From contig CAJLCG010000039.1 of assembly GCA_905205085.1 (NCBI GenBank), positions 1-18,205 of the forward strand: a stretch of 18,205 bases of DNA, in the 5' to 3' direction. The position numbers and the translations under genes were made by a program. Source of the stretch: an uncultured Oscillospiraceae bacterium (GTDB taxonomy: Bacteria; Bacillota; Clostridia; Oscillospirales; Oscillospiraceae). The notes under the pieces were generated by a model. The model saw only the letters and a program-made list of their open reading frames with translations, had not been told where the DNA came from and did not search any database. Positions 8,471 to 15,836 of this stretch are shown one piece after another. How positions within the stretch are numbered: the stretch's first letter is position 1; each line of letters begins with the position of its first letter.

Positions 8471-10714
8471 ATGAGCATCGACGTCAACTGCACTGCTTGG
8501 AAGGGATTTCGCACCGGCGAGTGGCGCCACCTGGTGAATGTGCGCAACTTCATTCAGAAAAACTATACCCCCTATCAGGGAGGGGACGACTTCCTGGCCC
8601 CCATCTCCCCCAAGACCGCCAAGGTGTGGGAGAAGGCGGAGGCCCTGATCCTGGAGGAGATCCAGAAGGGGATCATCGACGTGGAGACCAACGCCGTCTC
8701 CGGCATCGACAACTTCGCCCCCGGCTACATTGACCAGGACAACGAGGTCATCGTGGGTCTCCAGACCGACGCCCCCCTCAAGCGCATCGTCAACCCCTTC
8801 GGCGGCATCCGCAACGCTGTCTCCGCCCTGGAGCAGTACGGCTACCAGCTCAATCCGGAGATCGAGCGCCACTTCCGCCTCTACCGCAAGACCCACAACG
8901 AGGGCGTGTTTGACGCCTACCCCAAGCGCACCCGGGATGCCCGCCACGCTGGTCTGCTCACCGGTCTGCCCGACGCCTATGGCCGCGGCCGCATCGTGGG
9001 CGACTACCGCCGCGTTCCCCTGTACGGCACTGACTTCCTCATCGAGGAGAAGCAGAAGGACCTGGATATGCTGGACGGCCCCATGACCGATGAGCGCATC
9101 CGCCTGCGTGAGGAGGTCCAGATGCAGATCCGCGCCCTGAAGGAGATGGCCTCCATGGCCAGCAAGTACGGCTGCGACATCACCCGCCCCGCGGAGAACG
9201 CCCATGAGGCGGTGCAGAACCTGTACATGGCCTATCTGGCGGGCATCAAGGAAAACAACGGCGCCGCCACCTCCCTGGGCCGCGTCTCTACCTTCCTGGA
9301 CATTTACATCCAGCGTGACCTGGACAACGGTGTACTGGACGAGCAGGGCGCCCAGGAGCTTATCGACCAGTTTGTCATCAAGCTGCGTCTGGTGCGCCAC
9401 CTGCGCACCCCCGAGTATAATGAGCTCTTCGGCGGCGACCCCACCTGGGTCACCGAGTCCATCGGCGGCATGGGCATCGACGGCCGCACTCTGGTCACCA
9501 AGAACTCCTTCCGCATGCTCCACACCCTCACCAACCTGGGTACTGCCCCCGAGCCCAACCTCACCGTCCTCTGGAGCAAGGACCTGCCCCAGGGCTTTAA
9601 GGACTACTGCTCCAAGATGAGCATTGCCACCGACTCCATCCAGTATGAGAGCGACGAGCTGATGCGTCCCATGTACGGCGACGACTACTGCATCGCCTGC
9701 TGTGTGTCCGCCATGGCGGTGGGCAAGCAGATGCAGTTCTTCGGCGCCCGGGCCAACCTGGCCAAGAGCCTGCTCTACGCCATCAACGGCGGCGTGGACG
9801 AGAAGAAGGGCGGCGTCATCGTCCCCGGCATTGAGCACGACATGGACGAGGTGCTGGACTACCCCAAGGTGCTGGCCAATTATAAAAAGGTACTCTCCTA
9901 TGTGGCCGAGCTCTACGTAGATACCATCAACATCATCCACTACATGCACGACAAGTACGCCTACGAGAGCAGCCAGATGGCCCTCCACGACACCCTGGTG
10001 GAGCGGCTGGCCGCCTTCGGCGTGGCCGGTCTGTCCATTGCCGCTGACTCCCTGTCCGCCATCAAGTTTGGCAAGGTGCGGCCCATCCGCAACGAGCAGG
10101 GCGTGGCCGTGGACTTTGCCATCGAGGGTGACTTTCCCAAGTACGGCAACGATGACGACCGGGTAGACGACATCGCCGTGGAGATCGTCTCCTACTTCTC
10201 CGCCGAGCTGAAAAAGCACCCCCTGTACCGCAACGCCATCCATACCCTCTCCGCCCTCACCATCACCTCCAACGTGATGTACGGCAAGAAGACCGGCGCC
10301 ACCCCCGACGGCCGCAAGGCGGGCGAGCCCTTCGCCCCCGGCGCCAACCCCATGCACGGCCGGGACGTGAACGGCGCTCTGGCCTCCCTCAACTCGGTGG
10401 CCAAGATCCCCTACCGAGCCGTGTGCCAGGACGGCGTGTCCAACACCTTCTCCATCGTCCCCGAGGCCCTGGGCAAGGATGAGGACCAGCGCCGGGCCAA
10501 CCTGGTGGCCATCCTGGACGGCTACTTTGTCCAGGGAGCCCACCACCTGAACGTGAACGTGCTGCACCGGGAGACCCTGCTGGACGCCATGGACCACCCC
10601 GAGAAGTACCCCAGCCTCACCATCCGCGTCTCCGGCTACGCGGTGAACTTCAACCGCCTGAGCCGGGAGCAGCAGCTGGAGGTCATCCAGCGCACCTTCC
10701 ACAGCGCCATGTAA
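8471..10714 (+). CDS. pflB: Formate C-acetyltransferase (pyruvate formate-lyase)
   Basis: A 747-residue glycyl-radical enzyme. It converts pyruvate and CoA to acetyl-CoA and formate without oxygen. The two active-site cysteines are adjacent at 410-411 (CIACCVS), which marks a true PFL rather than a diol dehydratase or choline lyase relative. The radical site is Gly722 in RVSGYAV near the C-terminus. The substrate-binding region with [15 protein letters not shown] is intact. The start at 8471 is supported by AGAAAGGA 9 bases upstream; earlier in-frame starts lie in the end of pflA. The formate made can supply 10-formyl-tetrahydrofolate for purines, which explains ZTP control. A strong terminator follows. 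Confidence 0.98.
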   Translation: MSIDVNCTAWKGFRTGEWRHLVNVRNFIQKNYTPYQGGDDFLAPISPKTAKVWEKAEALILEEIQKGIIDVETNAVSGIDNFAPGYIDQDNEVIVGLQTDAPLKRIVNPFGGIRNAVSALEQYGYQLNPEIERHFRLYRKTHNEGVFDAYPKRTRDARHAGLLTGLPDAYGRGRIVGDYRRVPLYGTDFLIEEKQKDLDMLDGPMTDERIRLREEVQMQIRALKEMASMASKYGCDITRPAENAHEAVQNLYMAYLAGIKENNGAATSLGRVSTFLDIYIQRDLDNGVLDEQGAQELIDQFVIKLRLVRHLRTPEYNELFGGDPTWVTESIGGMGIDGRTLVTKNSFRMLHTLTNLGTAPEPNLTVLWSKDLPQGFKDYCSKMSIATDSIQYESDELMRPMYGDDYCIACCVSAMAVGKQMQFFGARANLAKSLLYAINGGVDEKKGGVIVPGIEHDMDEVLDYPKVLANYKKVLSYVAELYVDTINIIHYMHDKYAYESSQMALHDTLVERLAAFGVAGLSIAADSLSAIKFGKVRPIRNEQGVAVDFAIEGDFPKYGNDDDRVDDIAVEIVSYFSAELKKHPLYRNAIHTLSALTITSNVMYGKKTGATPDGRKAGEPFAPGANPMHGRDVNGALASLNSVAKIPYRAVCQDGVSNTFSIVPEALGKDEDQRRANLVAILDGYFVQGAHHLNVNVLHRETLLDAMDHPEKYPSLTIRVSGYAVNFNRLSREQQLEVIQRTFHSAM

Positions 10715-10727
10715 CTTTCCACAAATA

Positions 10728-10762
10728 AAGCCCCGCCGGTGGAAAACCGGCGGGGCTTTTTT
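10728..10762 (+). terminator. Terminator of pflAB
   Basis: A 12-bp stem, AAGCCCCGCCGG (10728-10739) with CCGGCGGGGCTT (10747-10758), runs into six Ts. Confidence 0.93.
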
Positions 10763-10765
10763 GTC

Positions 10766-10795
10766 TTTACGCAGCCGGGCAAGGCATGGTATGAT
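10766..10795 (+). promoter_or_regulatory. Promoter of the rRNA methyltransferase gene
   Basis: TTTACG (10766-10771) lies 18 bases from TATGAT (10790-10795), which is preceded by TGG as an extended -10. The start would be near 10802, about 23 bases before the ATG. Confidence 0.6.
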
Positions 10796-10824
10796 GAGAA
10801 AAACAAACACTTGGGAGGCGCCTC

Positions 10825-12186
10825 ATGGCCGACTGGAAGAAAAATTCATTGCATGATCTGCACATCGACAGCTACACCGCCCAGGGCTTCGGCGTGGCCC
10901 GGCTGGAGGGCCGGGTGGTCTTTATCCCCGGTACCATCCGTGGGGAGGACTGGACGGTACAGCTATTAAAGGTACAAAAGAACATTGCCTGGGGCCGCGG
11001 GGTCAAGCTGCTCACCCCCTCCCCCGCTCGAGTGGAACCCGACTGCCCCATCAGCGGCAAGTGCGGGGGCTGCCAGTACCGCCACATGACCTACGAGGAG
11101 GAGCTCTCCGCCAAGTGGGACCGGGTGAACGACGCCCTGCGACGACTGGGAGGGCTGGACCTGGAGCTGCCCCCGGTGCTGGGGGCGGAGGACCCGCTGC
11201 GCTACCGCAACAAAGTACAGCTCCCCGTGGCCCAAGGAAAAAACGGCCTGTCCATCGGCTACTTCCGTCCCCGGAGCCATGACGTGCTGGATGTGGCCGA
11301 CTGCCCCCTTCAGCCTCTGGCGGTGACCCGGCTGCGAGAGGCCTTCAAGGCCTGGATGGAGCAGTGGTCGGTGCCCGCCTATGACGAGGGAACCTGCCAG
11401 GGCCTCATCCGCCACCTCTATGTGCGCACCAACCAGGCGGGGCAGTCTTTGTGCTGTGTGGTAGCTAACGGAAAAAAACTGCCCCAGGTACCGGAGCTGG
11501 TGGATGCTCTCCGGGCGGCGGAGCCGGGACTCATTGGCCTGGTCCTCAATGTGAACCAGGCGGACACCAACGTGATTCTGGGCCCGGAGTACCGCACCCT
11601 GTGGGGCCAGGATTTTCTGGAGGAGACCCTGTGCGGCATGACCTTCCGGCTGTCCGTCCCCTCCTTCTTCCAGATCAACTGGGCCCAGACCCAGCGGCTC
11701 TACGCCCAGGCGGTGGACTTCGCCGCCCTCACCGGGCAGGAGACCGTGCTGGACCTGTATTGCGGCATCGGCACCATCTCTCTGGCCCTGGCCCAGAAGG
11801 CCGGGCAGGTCATCGGAGCGGAAATCGTCCCCCAGGCCATTGAAGATGCCAAAGCCAATGCAGCGCGCAACAAAGTGGAAAACACCCGCTTCTTCTGCGG
11901 CGACGCGGGAGCGGTGGCTGCCCAGCTGGCCCAAGAAGGAGTACGGCCCCAGGTGATCTGCGTGGACCCGCCCCGAAAGGGCTTGGCCCCCGAGGTACCC
12001 GCCATTCTGGCCTCCATGGCCCCGGAGCGCATCGTCTACGTCTCCTGCGACCCGGCCACTCTGGCCCGGGACGCCAAACGTCTGGAGGAGCTGGGCTACC
12101 GGGCGGTGAAGGTCCAGGCCGTGGACCTCTTCCCCCGCACTGCCCATGTGGAGACCGTTCTTCTCTTTGTCCGCGCCCTACCTTAA
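10825..12186 (+). CDS. rlmD: 23S rRNA (uracil-5-)-methyltransferase, RlmD/RumA family
   Basis: A 453-residue cytoplasmic enzyme that makes 5-methyluridine in 23S rRNA with S-adenosylmethionine. An N-terminal TRAM-like RNA-binding region (about 15-65) is followed by the iron-sulfur cysteines Cys74, Cys80, Cys83 and Cys160 (CPISGKCGGC, then ADCPLQ). The methylase core has motif I VLDLYCGIGT (308-317), the DPPRKG motif (391-396), and the nucleophile Cys408 in YVSCDPATLARD. Bacterial relatives modify U1939, and in some Bacillota one enzyme (RlmCD) also modifies U747; which applies here cannot be read. GGGAGG lies 6 bases before the ATG. It is a single-gene unit with its own promoter and terminator. 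Confidence 0.94.
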   Translation: MADWKKNSLHDLHIDSYTAQGFGVARLEGRVVFIPGTIRGEDWTVQLLKVQKNIAWGRGVKLLTPSPARVEPDCPISGKCGGCQYRHMTYEEELSAKWDRVNDALRRLGGLDLELPPVLGAEDPLRYRNKVQLPVAQGKNGLSIGYFRPRSHDVLDVADCPLQPLAVTRLREAFKAWMEQWSVPAYDEGTCQGLIRHLYVRTNQAGQSLCCVVANGKKLPQVPELVDALRAAEPGLIGLVLNVNQADTNVILGPEYRTLWGQDFLEETLCGMTFRLSVPSFFQINWAQTQRLYAQAVDFAALTGQETVLDLYCGIGTISLALAQKAGQVIGAEIVPQAIEDAKANAARNKVENTRFFCGDAGAVAAQLAQEGVRPQVICVDPPRKGLAPEVPAILASMAPERIVYVSCDPATLARDAKRLEELGYRAVKVQAVDLFPRTAHVETVLLFVRALP

Positions 12187-12207
12187 TTATATTGATGCGC
12201 ATAAACC

Positions 12208-12250
12208 AGGAGCCCTACCGGATATACCCCGGCAGGGCTCCTTTCTTTAT
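12208..12250 (+). terminator. Terminator between convergent genes
   Basis: AGGAGCCCT (12208-12216) pairs with AGGGCTCCT (12234-12242), with an inner CCGG stem. A T-rich tail follows on the plus strand. It separates the methyltransferase from the convergent lipoprotein gene; the minus-strand T-run is weak. Confidence 0.75.
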
Positions 12251-12810
12251 TTCGCTTCGATTCCATATGTAAAGGTGTCAATGCGGTATGTTCCATCCTC
12301 CTGGGGAACGAGAGTCATCTCTGCCAAGTATCGGCTCCCGTAGGTCATGTACTCCACCTGTACCAAGACCCCATCTTCCTTCTCTTCCAGGATCTGAAAC
12401 TCTGCCGTGTTCCACTCCCGGTCCAGGCCGCCGCCCTGATTGACGTCCATATGAAGCGCCCCATCGATGTCCTTGTAGCGGGGCCAGTCCCCGGAAAAGG
12501 CATACACATAGAGGTTCTCCTCCGCATAGGCCGGCGTAAAGACCTGCTCAGTCTTTTCTTTCAGCACAGCAACGGTGGGGTAGTCCTCGTCGGTCACCCG
12601 AACAAAGCACTGTCCGTTCTCATCGGGGGTATAGGTAGCATTCTCTGTGGTCAGCCCCCCTCCCCGATAGATCCCCTCGATCTCCAGTTCGTTCTCCAAA
12701 AGCTCAGGCAGCTGCTGCTTCAGCTTCTCCTCGGTGGTCTCTGTCTTGCCGCCGCACCCGGCACACAATATCAGAGCAACCAACATCAGTACGGCCAGAA
12801 CCCGTTTCAT
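12247..12810 (-). CDS. Small lipoprotein, possibly IseA-like
   Basis: A 187-residue secreted lipoprotein. The signal peptide ends in lipobox CAGC with Cys19 as the anchor. The mature protein starts with a charged helix (TTEEKLKQQLPELLENE) and continues as alternating polar/aromatic strands. The TVAVLKEKTEQVFTPAYAEE segment, followed by DIDGALHMD and a C-terminal strand with QEDGTYRIDTFTY, is reminiscent of the IseA fold, which inhibits cell-wall endopeptidases in Bacillus; this is a weak resemblance from memory. A purine-rich AGGAGG precedes the ATG by about 9 bases. It is alone between its own promoter and the convergent terminator. It may equally be an uncharacterised envelope protein. Confidence 0.7.
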   Translation of the reverse strand: MKRVLAVLMLVALILCAGCGGKTETTEEKLKQQLPELLENELEIEGIYRGGGLTTENATYTPDENGQCFVRVTDEDYPTVAVLKEKTEQVFTPAYAEENLYVYAFSGDWPRYKDIDGALHMDVNQGGGLDREWNTAEFQILEEKEDGVLVQVEYMTYGSRYLAEMTLVPQEDGTYRIDTFTYGIEAK

Positions 12811-12874
12811 TGGCTTGCACCTCCTGTTCTTTGGCCTTGTCCATAAAAGGAACGTTCCATTCTCACACCGCGTT

Positions 12875-12900
12875 TTCCATTTCTATTTTATCGAATGGAA
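12875..12900. promoter_or_regulatory. Inverted repeat around the lipoprotein -10 box
   Basis: TTCCATT (12875-12881) and AATGGAA (12894-12900) flank the minus-strand -10 box. A third copy of TTCCATT lies at 12855-12861, overlapping the palindrome GGAACGTTCC (12849-12858). The even spacing of about 20 bases suggests a regulator site; the A/T-rich setting makes chance possible. Confidence 0.35.
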
Positions 12901-12913
12901 CCATGGGAAACAA
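12885..12913 (-). promoter_or_regulatory. Promoter of the lipoprotein gene
   Basis: Minus-strand TTGTTT (12908-12913) lies 17 bases from TAAAAT (12885-12890). Transcription would start near 12878. Confidence 0.5.
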
Positions 12914-12915
12914 CC

Positions 12916-12957
12916 AACTTTCTGTTACAATATATCTAACTTTCCGTTACAATATAT
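12916..12957. repeat. Tandem 20-base repeat in the divergent promoter region
   Basis: Two copies of AACTTTCYGTTACAATATAT (12916-12935 and 12938-12957) differ at one base and are offset by 22 bases, two turns of the helix. The second copy, with its preceding T, has a TAAC-N5-GTTA dyad. The pair lies between the divergent promoters of the lipoprotein and cyclase genes, where a regulator could serve one or both. Confidence 0.7.
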
Positions 12958-12967
12958 ATTTTATATT

Positions 12968-12995
12968 TTCACAGCAGCACAGGATATGATACAAT
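12968..12995 (+). promoter_or_regulatory. Promoter of the cyclase-family gene
   Basis: TTCACA (12968-12973) lies 16 bases from TACAAT (12990-12995), preceded by TGA as an extended -10. A leader of about 65 bases follows and contains a small hairpin (13007-13020). Confidence 0.6.
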
Positions 12996-13068
12996 AACAG
13001 CACGATGCAGATTTGTCTGCTTCGCCGGACTTAGATCCCATTTCACCACATGTTAAGGAGTGTTGCTT

Positions 13069-13821
13069 ATGTACGAACTTTGGGAGGGCCTGAAGCGGGC
13101 CAAAGAGTACAAATGGGTGGAGCTGTCCCACCCCCTGGACAACGACAGCCCCTTCTGGGCCGGCATTCCTGAGGGCTCGGTGGAGCTGTGCAAAACGGTG
13201 TACGACTGGGGCAACCCCATGCTGGACTGCCTTATCCAGACCTTCCGCTTCCCCGGTCAGTTCGGTACCCACATTGACTTCCCCAGCCACTTTGACAAAG
13301 AGGGCGTCTCCTCTGAGGCCTACGGTGTGGAGCATCTGGTCTTCCCCCTGTGCGTCATCGACGTGTCCGACAAGGTGGCTAAGGACGTACACTATGCGGT
13401 AACGGTTCAGGATATTCTGGACTACGAGGCCAAGTACGGTCCCATCCCTGAGGGGGCCTTTGTGGCTCTGCGCACCGATTGGAGCAAGCGCTGGCCCAGC
13501 ATGGACGCCCTGTCCAACTTTGACGCCGAGGGCGGCGAGCACACCCCCGGCTGGTCTATGGATGCCCTGAAGTATATCTACGAGACCCGCTCCGCCGCTG
13601 CCAATGGACATGAGACCATTGACACTGACGCCTCCACCCTGGCGGCCCAGGCCGGCGACCTGGCCTGTGAGCGGTATGTGCTCAGTCATGGCAAGATTCA
13701 GGTGGAGCTGCTGCGCAACCTGGACCAGGTAGCCCCCGCCGGAGCTGTGGTAGCGGTATCCTTCCCCCGGATCACCGGAGCCACCGGTCTGCCTGCTCGG
13801 GTATGGGCTGTTACCCCCTGA
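13069..13821 (+). CDS. Cyclase-family metal-dependent hydrolase
   Basis: A 250-residue cytoplasmic protein of the cyclase family, which includes kynurenine formamidase and polyketide-cyclase-like hydrolases. The metal motif HxD...H is seen as FGTHIDFPSHF, with His68, Asp70 and His74. An early WVELSHPLDNDSPFWAG segment and a later DTDAST segment also fit the family. The substrate is unknown; no tryptophan or polyketide genes lie nearby. TAAGGAG lies 8 bases before the ATG at 13069; an upstream in-frame GTG overlaps that site and is rejected. The gene is monocistronic with its own promoter and terminator, downstream of a tandem repeat that may be its operator. Confidence 0.88.
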   Translation: MYELWEGLKRAKEYKWVELSHPLDNDSPFWAGIPEGSVELCKTVYDWGNPMLDCLIQTFRFPGQFGTHIDFPSHFDKEGVSSEAYGVEHLVFPLCVIDVSDKVAKDVHYAVTVQDILDYEAKYGPIPEGAFVALRTDWSKRWPSMDALSNFDAEGGEHTPGWSMDALKYIYETRSAAANGHETIDTDASTLAAQAGDLACERYVLSHGKIQVELLRNLDQVAPAGAVVAVSFPRITGATGLPARVWAVTP

Positions 13822-13846
13822 CATCCTGTCTATCTTTCATTATAAA

Positions 13847-13880
13847 AAAGAGGAGCGCAAAGCGCTCCTCTTTACATTTT
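13847..13880 (+). terminator. Terminator of the cyclase-family gene
   Basis: AGAGGAGCGC (13849-13858) pairs with GCGCTCCTCT (13862-13871) across a 3-base loop, with a T-rich tail. A-rich sequence upstream may let it work both ways. Confidence 0.85.
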
Positions 13881-13931
13881 CTTAACGCATTTCTTTTGTT
13901 TTTCCCGGATTTTATCCCATATTTATGCTAT

Positions 13932-13937
13932 TATAAT
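13932..13937 (+). promoter_or_regulatory. -10 box of the antiporter promoter
   Basis: A perfect TATAAT lies 28 bases before the antiporter ATG in an A/T-rich stretch. The -35 region is poor, so only the -10 is claimed. Confidence 0.4.
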
Positions 13938-13965
13938 TATGTTATTGTTTTTAAGGAGGTAGATA

Positions 13966-15570
13966 ATGGATCGCGCCCTTTTACTTGTTGGAGCTGTTAT
14001 TCTCATTTGTATCCTTATGAATCGCTGGGTGGAAAAGCTGGCCGTTCCCTCCCTTCTTGTGTTCATGGCACTGGGCATGTGTTTTGGTGAAAATGGTCTG
14101 CTGCACATTCAGTTTGATGACTATGTGGCAGTAAATTCCATCTGTTCAGTCAGTCTCATCTTCATCATGTTTTACGGCGGCTTTGGCACCAACCTGTCTG
14201 CCGCCCGTCCGGTGGCAGTCCAGTCGGTGGTGCTGTCTACTCTGGGTGTAGCTTGTACTGCGGGCAGTGTGGCAGTCTTTGTCCACCTGGCGTTTGATTT
14301 GTCCTGGGCGGAGAGTCTGCTGATCGGTTCTGTCATCTCCTCCACCGACGCTGCCTCGGTGTTCAACATCCTGCGCACCAAAAAACTGGCCCTCAAGGAA
14401 CACACCGACTCCCTGCTGGAGATTGAGTCAGGCTCCAATGACCCCATCTCCTATATGCTCACCTCCGTGGCAGTGGCAGTGCTCACTGGACAGGAGATTT
14501 CAGTTCCCCTGCTGCTGCTCCAGCAGATCGCCCTGGGAATTGCGGGCGGCCTGCTGCTGGGACGTCTGGCCGCCTGGATCTTGGGTCGGGGCACCTTCCA
14601 ATCCGACCAGAACCAGACCATTTTCATCTTTTCCATGGCCATTACCGCTTATGCTCTGCCCTCTGTACTGGGCGGAAACGGTTACCTGAGCGTCTACCTG
14701 TGCGGCATCTGGCTGGGGCGGTGCAGCTTGCCTCAGAAACGATACATGGTTCACTTCTTTGATGTGATTACCCATGTGTGTCAGGTACTTATTTTCTTCC
14801 TGCTGGGACTGCTGGTCACGCCGGTGGAATTGCCCGCCGTGCTCCTCCCCGCGCTGGCCATCACTGCCTTCCTTACCCTCATTGCCCGTCCCGCTGTAGT
14901 GGGGCTGTTGCTACTCCCCTTCCGCTCCTCCCTGGGACAGATTGGTGTGGTCTCTTGGGCGGGACTGCGGGGCGTAGCTTCCATTGTGTTTGCCATCATG
15001 GCGGTACTGGGCGGCGCTTCCACCCACTATCACCTGTTTAACCTGGTATTTTGTATCGTCCTGCTGTCCATCTCCATTCAGGGAACACTGCTGCCCTGGG
15101 TCTCCTCCCACCTATCTATGATTGACCACGCCGGTGACGTGGGCAAGACTTTCAACGATTATCAGGAGGAGAGCAGCATTGACTTCATCAAGGTACATCT
15201 GGACCCGACCCATCCCTGGACAGGACAATCATTAAAAGATCTGCTGCTCCCCAACGATCTGTTGGTCGTCATGATTGCCCGCGGAGGCCAAAATATTGTG
15301 CCCCAGGGTGACACCCTGCTGCTGGCCGGCGACTTGCTGGTCATCGCTGCACGGGGCTTTGAGGACCGGGAACAGCTCTCCTTACAGGAGGTAGCTGTGG
15401 ACCGGGGCCATCGCTGGCAGGGAAAGCAGCTGCGCCATCTCCATCTGCCCAACCACACTCTGGTTATTCTCATCAAACGTGGGCTGGATACCATCATCCC
15501 CGGCGGCGACACCGTCATCCTGGCAGGTGACTTGTTGGTCATTGCACAATCCAGCCCCACACAACCTTGA
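13966..15570 (+). CDS. CPA-family cation/proton antiporter with tandem TrkA-C domains
   Basis: A 534-residue membrane antiporter, probably K+/H+ or Na+/H+, of the NhaP2/CvrA-like group. The first 385 residues hold about 12 hydrophobic helices, with the family's conserved GSVISSTDAASVFNILR and SGSNDP segments, including the acidic pair used for ion exchange, and VSWAGLRGVASIVFA near the end. The cytoplasmic C-terminus has two successive TrkA-C (RCK_C) units, about residues 400-465 and 470-534, that are clear copies: both share GQ/GK-L, LP, RG, P-GD, and LAGDLLVIA. No RCK_N nucleotide-binding domain is seen. AAGGAGG lies 6 bases before the ATG. Ligands of RCK_C domains in Bacillota include c-di-AMP, so that control is a reasonable inference. 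Confidence 0.92.
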   Translation: MDRALLLVGAVILICILMNRWVEKLAVPSLLVFMALGMCFGENGLLHIQFDDYVAVNSICSVSLIFIMFYGGFGTNLSAARPVAVQSVVLSTLGVACTAGSVAVFVHLAFDLSWAESLLIGSVISSTDAASVFNILRTKKLALKEHTDSLLEIESGSNDPISYMLTSVAVAVLTGQEISVPLLLLQQIALGIAGGLLLGRLAAWILGRGTFQSDQNQTIFIFSMAITAYALPSVLGGNGYLSVYLCGIWLGRCSLPQKRYMVHFFDVITHVCQVLIFFLLGLLVTPVELPAVLLPALAITAFLTLIARPAVVGLLLLPFRSSLGQIGVVSWAGLRGVASIVFAIMAVLGGASTHYHLFNLVFCIVLLSISIQGTLLPWVSSHLSMIDHAGDVGKTFNDYQEESSIDFIKVHLDPTHPWTGQSLKDLLLPNDLLVVMIARGGQNIVPQGDTLLLAGDLLVIAARGFEDREQLSLQEVAVDRGHRWQGKQLRHLHLPNHTLVILIKRGLDTIIPGGDTVILAGDLLVIAQSSPTQP

Positions 15571-15588
15571 CTTTGGCATACGTACACA

Positions 15589-15637
15589 AAAACAGGCATG
15601 GAAAGAGGTCTTTTTCCTCTCCATGCCTGTTTGTTTT
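15589..15637 (+). terminator. Terminator of the antiporter gene
   Basis: AACAGGCATGG (15591-15601) pairs with CCATGCCTGTT (15621-15631), extended by AGAGG/CCTCT inside. A T-rich tail follows. Confidence 0.88.
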
Positions 15638-15641
15638 GCTA

Positions 15642-15670
15642 TTGATTCCAAAACCTATTTGTTGTATGAT
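15642..15670 (+). promoter_or_regulatory. Upstream promoter P1 of the MATE leader
   Basis: TTGATT (15642-15647) lies exactly 17 bases from TATGAT (15665-15670). The start near 15677 would open directly into the hairpin set at 15681-15727. Confidence 0.6.
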
Positions 15671-15676
15671 GTACTC

Positions 15677-15728
15677 TTGTCCGGTTGGGACGAAACCGGT
15701 TGTGTACAGCGTTCCTCCCGGTTTTTTA
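15677..15728 (+). promoter_or_regulatory. Candidate attenuator or small RNA with switchable hairpins
   Basis: About 50 bases from the P1 start to six Ts (15722-15727). Three exclusive folds are possible. CCGGTT (15681-15686) can pair with AACCGG (15694-15699). AACCGG can instead pair with CCGGTT (15718-15723), forming a terminator. Or CCGG..GGGACG (15681-15692) can pair with CGTTCC..CCGG (15710-15721), also ending at the T-run. The first fold would prevent the second. I do not recognise a known riboswitch class. It could be a leader of the MATE gene or a free small RNA. Confidence 0.45.
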
Positions 15729-15731
15729 TTT

Positions 15732-15749
15732 TGTGAATTTCTCTTCACA
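15732..15749. promoter_or_regulatory. Inverted repeat overlapping the MATE -35 box
   Basis: TGTGAA (15732-15737), six bases, then TTCACA (15744-15749), which is also the -35 box of P2. A protein bound here would block P2. The arms look CRP/FNR-like, but the TGTGA to TCACA gap is 8 rather than 6. Confidence 0.4.
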
Positions 15750-15773
15750 CGCTCCGGTTTGACATGCTATAAT
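15744..15773 (+). promoter_or_regulatory. Promoter P2 of the MATE gene
   Basis: TTCACA (15744-15749) lies 18 bases from a perfect TATAAT (15768-15773), with TGC ahead of it as an extended -10. Two 9-base direct repeats starting TAGCCAAA (15775-15792) cover the expected start site. Confidence 0.75.
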
Positions 15774-15836
15774 GTAGCCAAACTAGCCAAAATATTAACC
15801 TGCAGCGTGAGGGCAGGAAGAAAGGACGATTGCACC

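Noticed and set aside
6085..8553. Long minus-strand open frame opposite the symporter and pflA
   Set aside because: It runs antisense through two recognised genes, two terminators and a riboswitch, and its translation is repetitive Gly/His/Asp-rich sequence with no start signal.
8420..10810. Long minus-strand open frame opposite pflB
   Set aside because: An antisense shadow of a clear pyruvate formate-lyase gene; it has no ribosome site or recognisable domain. The same reasoning removes the frames at 10966-12147, 12961-13824 and 15897-17225.
10815..10824. GAGGCGCCTC palindrome over the methyltransferase ribosome site, as a thermosensor or regulator site
   Set aside because: As an RNA hairpin it would have a 2-base loop or only three pairs, so it is not stable. 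Probably chance in GC-rich sequence.
15681..15721. Guanidine-II (mini-ykkC) riboswitch before the MATE gene
   Set aside because: An ACGA string occurs in the first hairpin loop, but the loop is seven bases rather than an ACGR tetraloop and there is no second matching hairpin.
15732..15749. A true CRP/FNR site upstream of the MATE gene
   Set aside because: The TGTGA and TCACA arms match, but the gap is 8 rather than 6 bases, so only an unnamed operator is claimed.
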